The position numbers were made by a program, and so were the translations under genes. This document shows, in pieces, positions 1-10,113 of a DNA stretch of 64,000 bases. The notes under the pieces are model-generated. The model did not search any database, had not been told where the DNA came from, and saw only the letters and a list, made by a program, of their open reading frames with translations. Position 1 is the first letter of the stretch. The number at the start of each line of letters is the position of its first letter. The DNA comes from Artemia franciscana (lineage: Eukaryota; Arthropoda; Branchiopoda; Anostraca; Artemiidae). The stretch spans positions 66,049,419 to 66,113,418 of the forward strand of contig NC_088863.1 in assembly GCF_032884065.1 (NCBI RefSeq), written 5' to 3'.

Positions 1-600
1 CCTTATGTCCAAGGGTCGTCCTCAGCAAAACATAAATGTATAAGAAGATGTAAATAAATGTAACAGGGTAAAGTCAATAAAACTAAAATGATTTTTTTTT
101 TTTTTTTAACAGTGTCCTTACCTGAGCGACGTTCAACCAGGACTGATAAATAAATTATGACGAAACTAGGCAGTTCATTGAAATGAAAGAGAATGATTTA
201 AAAGCATGTTTTTAATGCCAATCTTGCTTTTTTGGCTGCTAATCTCATAGGTCTATTTATGACAGGTTATGTGTTAATATCTATTGTTAATATACCTGAC
301 ACGGGGATGTCATGGATATTCTATGGTAGCCACAACACTTGGCTGGGTAGAGAATTTAATATGGCGAAACCCTATAGGCAAGTGTATTCTCCTGATGAGG
401 CCTTGTGTTGGGTTGTTGCCTCTGAATTATTTGTCTTCATTGTTTCTATTGTTTGGTAAATGACGACTTATACTTATTGACGACATGACTGCCTGTCCAT
501 GGATTATTCTTTATGGTTGATTGTGTATGGCTATGCTGTTTGACCTATGTGATAGTATGGATGAGTAGGGTTACGTCCTCATTCAAGTGCTGGTCTATGT
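1..600. other. Unassigned sequence with one small ORF (232-459)
   Basis: I see no recognisable gene here. A forward ORF of 75 codons (232-459) encodes two hydrophobic stretches, one near the N-terminus (LIGLFMTGYVLISIV) and one at the C-terminus (LFVFIVSIVW), with a polar middle. I recognise no family and there is no clear splice or promoter context, so I do not call it a gene. A T-run lies at about 93-108. Confidence 0.3.
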
Positions 601-725
601 TAGTCACTAATTTACAGCGTTCGGACTCGCCTATAAATTCCAATAAATTCCTATATTCTAATGCACCCCTATAAAATGCCTATATTTTGGCTAAAATCCT
701 ATTATTCCTATATTTTCGGCTAGAG
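600..725. repeat. CCTATATTT-rich short repeat block
   Basis: Several degenerate copies of a CCTATATTTTGGC-like word are packed into about 100 bp (for example near 649, 680 and 709). Similar words (CCTATATTTGG, CCTATATTTAGG) recur at about 3727-3760, just beyond the poly(A) tract of the hAT-like sequence. They therefore flank that sequence on both sides. This could be coincidence of AT-rich sequence or relics of subterminal repeats. Confidence 0.3.
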
Positions 726-1466
726 AGCACTAAGAACATTGCTCATGATTTGCAATTTTCACTTTTCTTTAAGTAAGCCAAGATGTGCTTTTCTTTTTGC
801 TTTTGACTCTGTTGTAGACCGTGCTGTCTTTCGGTGCAGATCGATAATTAATTACAGCTGTTGAGCTGTTTGAACTTAACTAATCTTTTGTACTGGGCTT
901 AGTAAGCTGCTTCTGCCTGGGCTATGCTGTTGTGTTGACCTAGTAGCCTATGTTTTGTTTTTTGTCATTTTGGGCCTGTTCGAAATGAGCAAAGATCAGT
1001 ATACAGGCTAGCAGTATCTGCTTAATGAGACTGGAGTTCTTGCGACTTATGCGTTTCCTGCCTGAACGCTACTTTAAAGGCTGATGCGAATACGGCCCAG
1101 TTTTGGACATATCCATATTTTTTTTTATGGCCTTTTAATCTTGGGATGCTATTTTGTAGGTGATGCTTGGTAATTAAGTTTGGGGCCTACCAAGTTTAAT
1201 AGTTCATGGCTTGCTAAGACGGATTGCAGCGGTAGAAAGATTGGCGAATGGTGTAAGACTGGGAACGACCAGTACTCGTTCTTTTGCAAACTCTGCTTGA
1301 CTAATTTTGGTTGTACAGCTGGGGTTGCTCAGGGGTAAACCAACATGTGCGATCTGCAGAACACAAAGCCGCAGTTACTGCTTAACTACATCCACTATAG
1401 CTTCACCTGAATGGAAAATCTCGAGCTGATGAAACAACCAAGGATAAACCGTTAGTTGGTACAAAC

Positions 1467-1997
1467 ATGTTTTGTGAGCGTGATGCCGCTTATAAAGCTG
1501 AGTTAATATGGGCACTTCAGACGGTACAGAGTTCCATGTCTGCTAACTCTTCAGACCATATTGTCGCAACCTTCTATGCGATGTTCCCCGGTAAGACCTC
1601 CAACAAAGTGCCCCCATGTGCGAAGAAACTCATGTATCTGATCACCGATGCGCTGCATCCTTTCTGTAAGCAAATGCTTGTGAAGGACATTCAGTCATAT
1701 CTTGTACTAGAATATGACGAGAACACCAACAACGCTGGTATGGAAGAGTTACAGATATGTGTTCAATATTGGTCCTCATATGGAAACGAAATCCAGAGCA
1801 GACTTTTTTGCACAAGTTCTATGGGCCACGCGACAAGTGATGATCTGTGTAGGAAGATTATGTCAGCCGTTGAGCAGAATCAGCTGCCACTTGAAAAACT
1901 GATCATGCTTGGAAGTGATGGACCAAACGTCAACAAAAGCGTTTGGAACAATTTCAATGCCAAAAAAGAAAGTGACAGGAAAGAGAATGTTGAATAA
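1467..1997 (+). CDS. Longest intact frame of the hAT-like sequence (RNase-H-like core)
   Basis: 176 codons. The N-terminal part (ERDAAYKAELIWALQTVQSSMS) and the segment KLMYLITDALHPFCKQMLVKDIQS resemble the region before the catalytic core in hAT-like proteins. LVLEYDENTNNAGMEELQICVQYW holds the first acidic position, and MGHATSDDLCRKIMSAVEQNQLPLEKLIMLGSDGPNVNKSVW the second conserved block. The start codon is simply the first ATG after upstream frame breaks; homology continues upstream in other frames. The frame ends at 1995-1997 well before the dimerisation region, so any product would be truncated. Confidence 0.6.
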   Translation: MFCERDAAYKAELIWALQTVQSSMSANSSDHIVATFYAMFPGKTSNKVPPCAKKLMYLITDALHPFCKQMLVKDIQSYLVLEYDENTNNAGMEELQICVQYWSSYGNEIQSRLFCTSSMGHATSDDLCRKIMSAVEQNQLPLEKLIMLGSDGPNVNKSVWNNFNAKKESDRKENVE

Positions 1998-3316
1998 TGG
2001 TACTTGAAACATCCATATAATCCATAACGCTTTCTTGAAAGGTCTTCAGGTGTTCGGAGAAGAAACTTCCGACTTTGTTATTCTTGTGCATTCATTTTTT
2101 GACGGCTGGCCTTCACGTTGTGAAGACTATTGAAAGTGCCAAAAGAAAGCAAGAGTGCCAGAGAATGCTTTCATATAGCATGTCCTAAGCCGCTGGTTAA
2201 CGATCGGACGTGCCCTTGCTAGAATCATGCAGTAGTGCCGGCAATCCTAGAGTACTTCCTGAACTTCATGCCGAGTGAGAAAAAACTGAAGAAAGTTCTG
2301 TCCACTCCCAAATTTCTGAAGATTGTGGCTTATATCAGAAGTGCGAAGATGAAGGCCCAACTCGAGTTTGTTCTAGCCTCAGCAGAACTGTTCATAATTT
2401 TCACCCAACTGTTCCAGAAAGAAGAGCCTCTCATTCATGTTCTGAACTCTTTACTCCTGTAAAGAGTTAATTCCTGTTCTGGTCTTTACTCCAGATTTCG
2501 TGACCGAGATTGAAAATTTCTCACCAGAAATGTTGAACCTTGCTGAAAAATTTGCAGAAAAGCCCATAGTTTCAGAAAATGTGGAACGAGCTTTCCGTGA
2601 GAAAGCAACACTGAAAGACAAGGCCATTTTCTATGTCAATATGCGAAAACATTTTATTGCAGCATTCGCCATATTTTGAACAAATGGCCTCTGGAAAAGA
2701 TGGTTTTCTAGAGGCTTTACGCTTTTTGAGTCCGATCAACATGAAGGATTCAAGAAGCATTGCAGACATAGCGGATCTGGCACGCGAGATTGCGATTGGA
2801 GCAAGCTCAGACGTCGCTCAGGCTGAGTGGCTGCTTTTCAAACTGAAAATGGACCCCGTTAGGACATTACTCGGATCAATCATTTTTGGAGCCATTACTT
2901 TGGACTGATGAATGAGCACAGGGACAGCAAGTACCCAGAACTTACCAAGCTTATCAAAGCAATGCTGACGTTATCGCCTGGCAGCGCAGATGTTGGGCAT
3001 GGGTTCTCGTGTTCTAGTAGGATTCTTGGTGAAGACCAGGCATTAATGTCTGAACGCGTTCTGGATGCGAGACTCATGGTATATGACACGTTGAGACTTT
3101 ATGGAGGAAAACCAGAACGGTTTGTTATTACAAAAAACTGTTGAATCTTGCAGGTTCTGTACGCTCTTGTTATCAGCAATATCTGCATTAAAAGAAAAAA
3201 GAAGCTTTTGAAGAGGACAACAAGTGGAAGTTGCAGGAGGTCCACGAAATAGAAGACCTGGAAAGGGAAAAGAAAAACTTAGAGCATCAGAACAAAGAGA
3301 AAAGAGAACAGTAGCA

Positions 3317-3364
3317 GATACTCTACTTCAAGAAGTGACCGATACTCTACTTCAAGAAGTGACC
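3317..3364 (+). repeat. 24-bp perfect tandem duplication
   Basis: The 24-bp unit starting GATACTCTACTTCAAGAAG occurs twice in immediate succession (3317-3340 and 3341-3364) in the tail of the hAT-like sequence. It preserves the reading frame (TLLQEVTD repeated). Perfect identity implies a recent duplication or conversion. Confidence 0.9.
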
Positions 3365-3612
3365 GATAGAATGAAGAAGGCTGCCGGGTCCAAGAGTTCC
3401 ATAGACATTGCCCTAGCTGTTTCTTTGCTCGAAGGTGCTGTGAAGTCCAGAACAAGTGAAAGAGAGCAGATGGTGGAATCTGCGAGAATGGAGCAGTCTC
3501 TTGCAAAGAGAAAAACTGACCTCATATTGAAATTGATGCCCAAGAAGCAGCAAGAGTGATTTCAGGTATTTTACCTGTATCAGTCAGTCGTTGGCACAGT
3601 ATGTGTATCTGA

Positions 3613-3615
<3 letters not shown>

Positions 3616-3681
<66 letters not shown>
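3616..3681 (+). repeat. 66-nt poly(A) tract
   Basis: An uninterrupted run of 66 A residues follows the last hAT-like codon by 56 bp. This is what a retrotransposed mRNA tail looks like. I see no AATAAA in the last 60 bases; GATATAAA is the nearest match. I could not identify matching target-site duplications, because the 5' end of the insertion is unclear. Confidence 0.85.
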
Positions 3682-3683
<2 letters not shown>

Positions 3684-3879
3684 AACAGTAATCCCACGCC
3701 ATTTACAACCGATCTGATCCCCGAAGACTTCCGAATCCTATATTTGGCCTATATTTAGGCTCGGGAAACCCTATATAAATAGGACAGAGCCTATAATTTG
3801 AAACGAACCGACCTGTCCGAACCCTGAATTTAGGAAAACAGTCTTCCTTTTCTCCTTCTGTCTCTTTTTTTTTGTGTTT

Positions 3880-4420
3880 GTGCTGTTGCATTGGTGATTT
3901 CTCTTTTCATGATAATATTTCGTAAGGTCATTTTTAATTAAATTTGTGAATAGAGCATTTGGTGAATATTCTCCCAAGTCTCTATTTAGGGAAATATTAT
4001 TATTAATCTTAAGTCTGATTTCAATTGCTTCTCGAACTACTTGTTTTATGCCTATGTCTTTGCTAATAAGAGCGAATTCTCCAAAAAGTTGTGGTTAGAA
4101 TTTTCAAACACACGGCTGCTTAAAGCAGAATGAAAAGAAACAGAAGGAATATTAGAATTTAGAGCTTTGGTGATATCATCTTTTTACTTTTGTAGGCGTT
4201 TCTCGAAATTCTGGTGAATTCTCCCTTTATGAAATTTGCCTGACTCGCATGGTATTTGGTAGACAACTACTTGGCGAGTAACTGGAGTTTTATCCTTACC
4301 AGATTTTAGGGAATTTATTATTTCCATATTATTGGTAAATACAACATACAGATTATTTTGTATGCATACTTTTTTAATATTCCTAGTGATTTTTGGGATT
4401 TATGGGAGGTAAATTATCTT
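3880..4420 (-). pseudogene. Penelope-like element relic (GIY-YIG endonuclease region)
   Basis: On the minus strand, reading from about 4410 to 3880, the sequence translates as a diverged copy of the C-terminus of the PLE at 41.7-44.7 kb. VVYQIPCESGKFHKGRIHQNFEKRL matches VYKIPCSCGKFYIGRTHQQFTERF there. Further on, SKDIGIKQVVREAIEIRLKINNNISLNRDLGEYSPNALFTNLI matches SNDRGFSQWVREAIEIRKHIFANFSINRDIGNLNIDPIYDFLL. The YIG of the GIY-YIG motif is degraded to HKG, and a stop separates the halves. Only the endonuclease end is retained, as expected of an old fragment. It comes from a different PLE lineage than the copy at 42 kb. Confidence 0.7.
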
Positions 4421-5430
4421 TGGGGGCTATCAGGATTCTCACATGGTAAATTATCGTTGATTTTATGGGAGTATAAACTGCAAAACAAACAAACAAAACT
4501 AGTGCACTAGAAATGGGTGTAGTAAATGACCACCTACTTGTTTATTGTTTTTCAATAGCCTGAGTGATAGCTAGTTCAGGGGTATGTAATTTCGTAGTTT
4601 CGAACTATCGGTGTTTGTCTGTGTCAGACCGATAAACGTTGCAAACAATCATGGTCATTGCTTTGCCCTAGGTCTACCCAACCTTCTATTAACGGCACTA
4701 TTGAAATTAACGTCGGGTACTTACGTGTTATAGTGACCACACCAAAGAAGGGAAGTTAGGTTAATCCTAATGAAATATACCAAAATATAATGAAAATATA
4801 AGTTTAGTAGCCAAATTATGGAAAATACAACAGAGAATTATGAAAAGCAGGCTGCCCAGAACGTATTATATTAAATGCCTAACCTAACCACCTCTATATA
4901 TTAAATATTTAACTAAAGTGTACCGGCAAAGTAGTTTCTCTTGCTCAGGCTAAGCTTATTATCTCCGAGTGAACACAGAAACTAGTAGAAACTAGACTTC
5001 ACTCCGCCCTGCTCAACATCAAATGTAAATCACTTCTCCAGTGCACTACTGCTTGTCCTGCAATCCTCAATTACCTTGATCCTACCGTCGATCTTTCCAT
5101 CTGGATATCCTCAAGGATTGGTGTTTTTCTTGAAAGAATCCCAATTCTTTTCCCTGTGCCTTTAATTTCTCCATGAAGTGATTGTTCCACTTCGCAATCA
5201 ATGTGGAGGAAACAAGTATCTATAAAATTTGAAAAGAATATTTTTGTCGGATTATCGAAAAATCTGAAATTCACGCATTGAAATTTCTCGACTTACGAAT
5301 ATTAAGTCGTAATTCGTGTTTTCATTACAAATGAAAATAGTAGTTATTTTCATTAACTGTTTCAAACATTCTTGTAGAAGAATATTGTTTTGTTAAATAT
5401 TGTAAAACTTCTTGAATCAAATTTTTTAGG
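4420..5430. other. Non-coding sequence with an interspersed repeat at 4770-4930
   Basis: No gene is supported. The segment about 4770-4930 (GTATTATATTAAATGCCTAACC, then CACCTCTATATATT) is a repeat that recurs at about 23490-23580 in the same orientation and at about 27440-27580 in inverted orientation. All copies share the CCTAACCTAA(C/T)CAC(C/T)TCTATATAT core. Confidence 0.55.
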
Positions 5431-5436
5431 GTCACT

Positions 5437-5655
5437 GTTACGATGCAAAGAATGAACATCAGCGAAGAGATACTAACGATAACAACATTGACAGTGAGGT
5501 CGTCAAAAATGCGGATCAGAAGCCAAGTCTCGTGTCAACAGCTCTGACTTCCTTAAAGGGAGTCCCTTTGGTTCTTTACGAGGCCACTACAATCCAGTTA
5601 CTATACAGTACATGCTTAGTGAAGAAAGACCACATCCTCATTGTGAGTTATAGAT
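5437..5655 (+). other. Possible exon (uncertain)
   Basis: A pyrimidine-rich tract ending TTTTTTAG precedes about 215 bp of higher-complexity, less AT-rich sequence open in one frame (GHCYDAKNEHQRRDTNDNNIDSEVV...CLVKKDHILIVSYR). It reaches a GTGAGT donor-like site near 5642 and a stop just after. A second frame is also open over the later half (GSPFGSLRGHYNPVTIQYMLSEERPHPHCEL), so the frame is not settled. I recognise no family. It may be an exon of a forward gene, or a decayed element. Confidence 0.25.
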
Positions 5656-5739
5656 GATGTGCGAGGTCAACACAAGACTTACAGCCCGATATGGACGGCT
5701 GGGTGAGCTCGTCATGCCACTTGCTAGGTAAGGAATATC

Positions 5740-7140
5740 TTAGTTTATTCTTTGTTCCATCGCATAAATTGATGAAGAACCTATTAGGTTGAATTAGAGA
5801 CACTTCACACGTTTTTCAGAAAGACAAACTTAGGAATGGTTAAAAACAATTTTGTGAATGCCATTAAAACAAATCCACTACCTATGCTTCTTTTAATGCT
5901 GATATCCATTGAATAATAACCAATCTTTTAAACCTATGTCCCCCTCCTTTCAAATACTGGGGGTTTGTCATCTAGACAAAAAAAGAATAATTATTTTGGA
6001 CAAATTTTGCTTTCAAATTACAAGTCTTCTTTATTTCCATTGGTTTTGTCCGTGCATTTTACTGTATTATATAACTTGTCATGATCACTCCAGTAGGCTC
6101 AGTCAGTCCATGATCACTCAAGGGATGACTTAAGGTCCATATTTCATCCCCAATATTCTGAAAATTATCTTATTCTTCCCGTACATTATCATGATAATTT
6201 ACCGGTTCCTATTTTGAATAATGCATTATCAGAAATAAATTCCGGCGTAAGAACCTGCTTTGCGGTACCTATAGATTCGAAGTCCAAAAACAAATCATCC
6301 CACTAGTCAGAATGTACTTAGAGGGGGGGAGGATTTGTAATTTCACCCATCCCCTTCCTCCCAATGTGAAATATTACATATACAGGCGAATTGTTCGCTT
6401 ATGTAATGAATTCCCGGATTTTTTTTCTTTCAGGGCTGGAAGCAACTATTTAGCCATAGCCATAATTTAGCGCAATTTAGCCATAATTTTTAAATCCTTG
6501 TAGCATTTAACTGAAGAATCGGACGAAGCGTGTTACATTCACTCATTTGCACCATTTGAGGTTCCACTAATCGCAATATTAGCCTATTAGTTTTACCAAC
6601 TGGCTGATTGTTTTACCACATACTTATCAAACGAAAGCAAAATTTTGCTAATCAGGGAAAAAGTGAGACATAATAGTGGGACTGTACCCTATTATTTTAT
6701 ATATTTTCATAATCATATGAAAAACCCATTCAACGAAGCCCTTCGACCCCTCCACCTCATATAAGATGACTATGTTCAACAAGTAGCTCAACTACAACAA
6801 ATATATTACATGAAAAGCAGGAAGAGGGTGTACTGGATAAGGTACTCAAAACAGAGTTTAATTCACAATTATGTCATTCATTGGAATTCAGTTTTTCTTT
6901 TTTGTTGGGGGGAGGATTTCCGATATTTCATATACAAGTATACACAAAGACATAAAAAGACATTTTCTTAACAAACGTTGGTTTTATGACCATAAAACTC
7001 TCAGAATACCCGTTTTAAAATATAGGTCACTGCGTCTTGCGAAGCATGCTGTGCATAAACACAACACCATAAAATTATGGTATTTCTGATAGGAAATCTG
7101 CTTAATAAAATATCTGATGTATTTTCATTTATTTTATTGC
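5740..7140. other. No supported features
   Basis: AT-rich sequence with short ORFs only (for example 74 codons at 5909 and 72 codons at 6871) that show no recognisable domains. I see no clear repeats. Confidence 0.4.
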
Positions 7141-7164
7141 TAAATATAAAATTCAAAAGCGAAA

Positions 7165-7620
7165 CAAGACATTCATTTTTTTATTATATACAAGATGCAG
7201 CTAAAGTTCCTTAAGGGGAAGGTATGTTCATAAGACAAAGGGTAAAATACAACAGCTTTATTAACGAATATATAGCCTTACCTGTATCTAAAGTATTGCA
7301 GATGTTAATGACCTATCTTTATTTTATCAGATCTTCTCGGAATCCTTGCCCTCACGAATTTCATTTGCTACTGCTTAAGAGAAAATACCGAAGTGGGACT
7401 TGACATTCATCTTATTTTTAGCTATTTATAATATGCAGCTAAAGTATTAAAAGAGAAAGTTACAGCTAGTTAGACGAAGTCTATAATAATGTCTTTAATC
7501 CTGAATATATTAACATAAAAAAGAATATCACAGATTTAAATGAACTCTTTATTTTATCAGGCATTCTTGGTCCCCAAGGACTTAGTTTGCGTATTTGTAA
7601 ACTTGAAAAAGAGTTACAGA
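7165..7620 (+). repeat. Diverged tandem duplication (period about 260 bp), possible exon at 7560
   Basis: Two diverged copies of one unit follow each other. Both contain ATGCAGCTAAAGT (about 7194 and 7432), a later GAATATAT(A/T) stretch, and TCTTTATTTTATCAG (about 7316 and 7546). The second TTATTTTATCAG resembles a splice acceptor and is followed by an open frame (GILGPQGLSLRICKLEKELQKLNGKPAQ...) of about 40 codons ending near 7684. The match to an exon is weak. Confidence 0.4.
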
Positions 7621-7759
7621 AATTAAATGGAAAACCTGCCCAAATTACGATTGAAAATTTTCTTTTAAACAGTAAAATTAAATAGTTTGGTGATTCTTGG
7701 AAAACGTTAGAAAAATTAATTGGATTAAGGTGGCGACTTTTCAAACAAAGCTAAAAAAG

Positions 7760-8313
7760 AATTCTACAGCGAGCGAGAATTGTATCACTCATTTCTGCTA
7801 ATACGTATGCGAGTTACCATAAGCAGTAATGTAGTTGCCATTGGTTATGATAATAATATTAAATAATATTGCATTTTAGAGCCTTTAACCCAGGAGCTTT
7901 GACTGCCCCTATTTATCAGTTTATATTTGTTTGTATTTATCTAATATCTTACATTCACCTTATATTATTATTGATTTATATTCACCTTATTAATATTTAC
8001 CAATTTTATCGATTTTTATCATTTATAAACTTATTTCGTAAGATATGCAAGAAGTTGATACGGTCAATTGATAGCAAAGCATGCATATTAATAAAATCAG
8101 TAAGTTGGGAATTAAGCCTTTATATGAAAATACTACTGTATAACCAGAAGATATAAAATAGATAAAAGCTATTCATCTCCCTCTCCCTAAAGAGTTATGT
8201 TCGGATTGACGAAAACCTGCTGTATCTAGATGGAACATAACCAACTCCTCATCGGAAGAGTCACATATGGTAATGTTTGTCGATTGCGTCAATTAGTAAT
8301 TATAGTTGCAATC
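7760..8313. other. No supported features
   Basis: AT-rich sequence. The 95-codon ORF at 7869 is low-complexity hydrophobic (I/L/Y/F-rich) and looks like chance. Nothing else is recognisable. Confidence 0.4.
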
Positions 8314-8603
8314 AAAGAGTTTGTGTAACTTATAAGTGGAAACTGGCACTAGTGCCGACAAAAACTCAATGCCATCTAACGTTTTCCAACACTTTGCATT
8401 TTTCAGTGAAATAATAAAAATAATTAGTCTAATTTGTGTAGTTGGTAAAATTATTGTTGTAATAAGTGTCTCATTTCAGTTCCTGAGAGAATAAAAATGG
8501 AAATCTTGGAAAAATGCGTAGTATTGCCAAACGCTAGATAACGATGATATTTTTTGTCGACGCCAGCGCCAGTTTCCACTCTTATAAGTTACCCATACTC
8601 TTT
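8314..8603. mobile_element. Miniature inverted-repeat element (about 290 bp, arms about 95 bp)
   Basis: The left arm begins AAAGAGTTTGTGTAACTTAT at 8314 and the right arm ends in its reverse complement (ATAAGTTACCCATACTCTTT) at 8603. Complementarity continues inward for about 95 bp with indels: TGGAAACTGGC(A/G)CT, then CGACAAAAA, then a block around TCTA(A/G)CGTTT. The centre (about 8407-8508) carries no ORF. Non-coding DNA with long terminal inverted repeats is MITE-like or foldback-like. I could not define a convincing target-site duplication, so the superfamily is unknown. Confidence 0.7.
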
Positions 8604-8609
8604 GGTTGT

Positions 8610-9100
8610 CAGGTTAATACAGGATTCTCATGTCCAACTATTACAGCCATGATTACCTTTTCAATCAAATAACTGCTCTCATATTCTGTGGATGTTGATG
8701 TTGTTTGTAAAAACTCCCAGAAAACTCCTTAGCTACCGGATAAGAGTTAAATTTCCCAACTCTATTATCTGCTTAACAAAATAAAAAGAATAAATTAAGT
8801 TTGCTATTAACTTGCCATTGAAAATTAATATAGCGACATTTGGAAACGATCGCTTGGACCTAGGGTAATTCTAACCCTATTTAGAGGAATCTACATCAAT
8901 ATATTTATATGTGTATATTCTATATATTTCTAAGAAAAATATCGTTAATTTTTCTTCTAAAGTCGTAAATTGCTAAAACTTCGGGCATTGTAATCTATGC
9001 TATTTTGGGAGCATGTACAAGGTTAAGATTCAGTATCTTCTTAGGCAAAAAGAGAGGACACAAACTTGACCCTCCCCCCATGCTTGAAACACACCTCTGA
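8610..9100. other. No supported features
   Basis: AT-rich non-coding sequence with no ORF above background and no repeat I could match elsewhere in the window. Confidence 0.4.
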
Positions 9101-9197
9101 CTTGTGGGATTTCAGGAAAGGGAGCTGATACTGAGCAATTCTTCCAAATTTATAAAGCTATGTTATCAATCTTTTGCTAAAATCCTGCTTTTTTATA

Positions 9198-9324
9198 GCA
9201 CATTGACTGGATATGCTATCGGTGCTGACAATGTGCCACGCTACGACGCTCTTTTGGAAGCCAGCCGAATGGGCCGACGAAAAGAGGACCGTTCAGAAAA
9301 GTTTTCCCAAAGGTTCAACCTGTG
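9198..9324 (+). other. Possible terminal exon (uncertain)
   Basis: After TTTTTTATAG, which resembles a splice acceptor, an open frame reads (TLTGYAIGADNVPRYDALLEASRMGRRKEDRSEKFSQRFNL) and stops at 9322-9324. Its composition is balanced and charged, unlike the I/K/N/F-rich chance ORFs around it. An AATAAA lies at about 9493. This is compatible with a last exon and 3' UTR of a forward gene, but I recognise no family. Together with 5437-5655 it may belong to an undetected gene. Confidence 0.3.
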
Positions 9325-9329
9325 ATGAT

Positions 9330-10110
9330 ACATCCCTGATCCCGGTTCATATCTGAATGGCTAGTCAAATAATGAACAACTAAAACCTCTGTTTTAATTG
9401 TAGTGCGTATTCATACCCGGTAATTTATTTATGTTTAAAACCGATGTTACTTTTTATATATAATTTTATGGGGAGGGAATAGGTTTTCGTTGAATAAAAT
9501 TCGAATTATAACTACAAATTGAGTTTTATCATGACTAAGACAGGTACAGTAAAAACAGACTTGTATCGTCTTGTTCAAAAAACCTGTATCAAGTACTGCC
9601 ATCTTTGTATGACCTCCGGCTATTGTGTTGCGAGAGCGCCACTTGGTTTTGTCGTCTTTTTTTGTAGCATCCCGATTTCAGCTTATTCCTAGAAAGTGGT
9701 AAGGGTCTAACATCTGTGGTTTTTACGGAAAGTTTGAACCTTAGGCCGAATTGATGAATATGACTGTGTTTTGAAAGCTTCGTAGAACTCTTGCATGAGG
9801 CCAAAAATCTATTGTTTCTATCCATTTCTGTCCGTGATTTCAGCTGAGTTTATCATTCGGTTTTTTACACTTGGGATTGCGGTGGAGAAGTGGTATCAGA
9901 TATGCCTCTTAAACTTTAAAGGTTCTTTCATTGCTAAGGAAATTAGAGTTTATCCTTTGCTCTTTTCTAAGTGAGGACGTTAGAAATTTGGCCCAAGGTA
10001 AAAAAGTCAACTTTTGAACTAAGACAGATAGATTTTTTTTCGATGGCAGTCGATAGCTCTTGATGAGCTGATCAAAGTATATGTTATCCATTTTTTGGTA
10101 GAAAAATTCC
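9330..10110. other. Non-coding; includes a repeat shared with about 18660 bp
   Basis: No gene is supported. The segment around 9670-9730 (GATTTCAGCTTATTCCTAG...GTAAGGGT) recurs at about 18660-18720, marking an interspersed repeat. The 3' part (about 10040-10150) runs into the LINE that follows and may be part of it. Confidence 0.4.
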
Positions 10111-10113
10111 TTC

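Larger units (their letters stand above)
1206..3559 (+). pseudogene. Decayed hAT-transposase-like coding sequence (processed retrocopy)
   Basis: This appears to be a hAT-superfamily transposase-derived coding sequence read forward without introns but broken by frameshifts and stops. At about 1216-1372 a BED-type zinc finger is visible (EWCKTGNDQYSFFCKLC, then after a frameshift NQHVRSAEHK: C-x2-C and H-x5-H). The intact 176-codon frame 1467-1997 carries the RNase-H-like core, including YLVLEYDENTNNA and LGSDGPNVNKSVW, as in ZMYM/hAT-like host proteins. Further frames at 2235-2462, 2633-2908 and 2908-3144 carry the helical insert and a dimerisation-type tail (YPELTKLIKAMLTLSPGSADVGHGFS...RILGED). 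A basic, coiled-coil-prone tail follows (3224-3559). The sequence ends 56 bp before a 66-nt A tract. Loss of introns plus the A tail suggests LINE-mediated retrocopying of an mRNA. The frame breaks indicate it is not functional. The hAT assignment rests on motif order. Confidence 0.72.

Noticed and set aside
232-459. 75-codon ORF as a two-helix membrane protein
   Set aside because: No homology recognised and no supporting gene structure; kept only as a remark.
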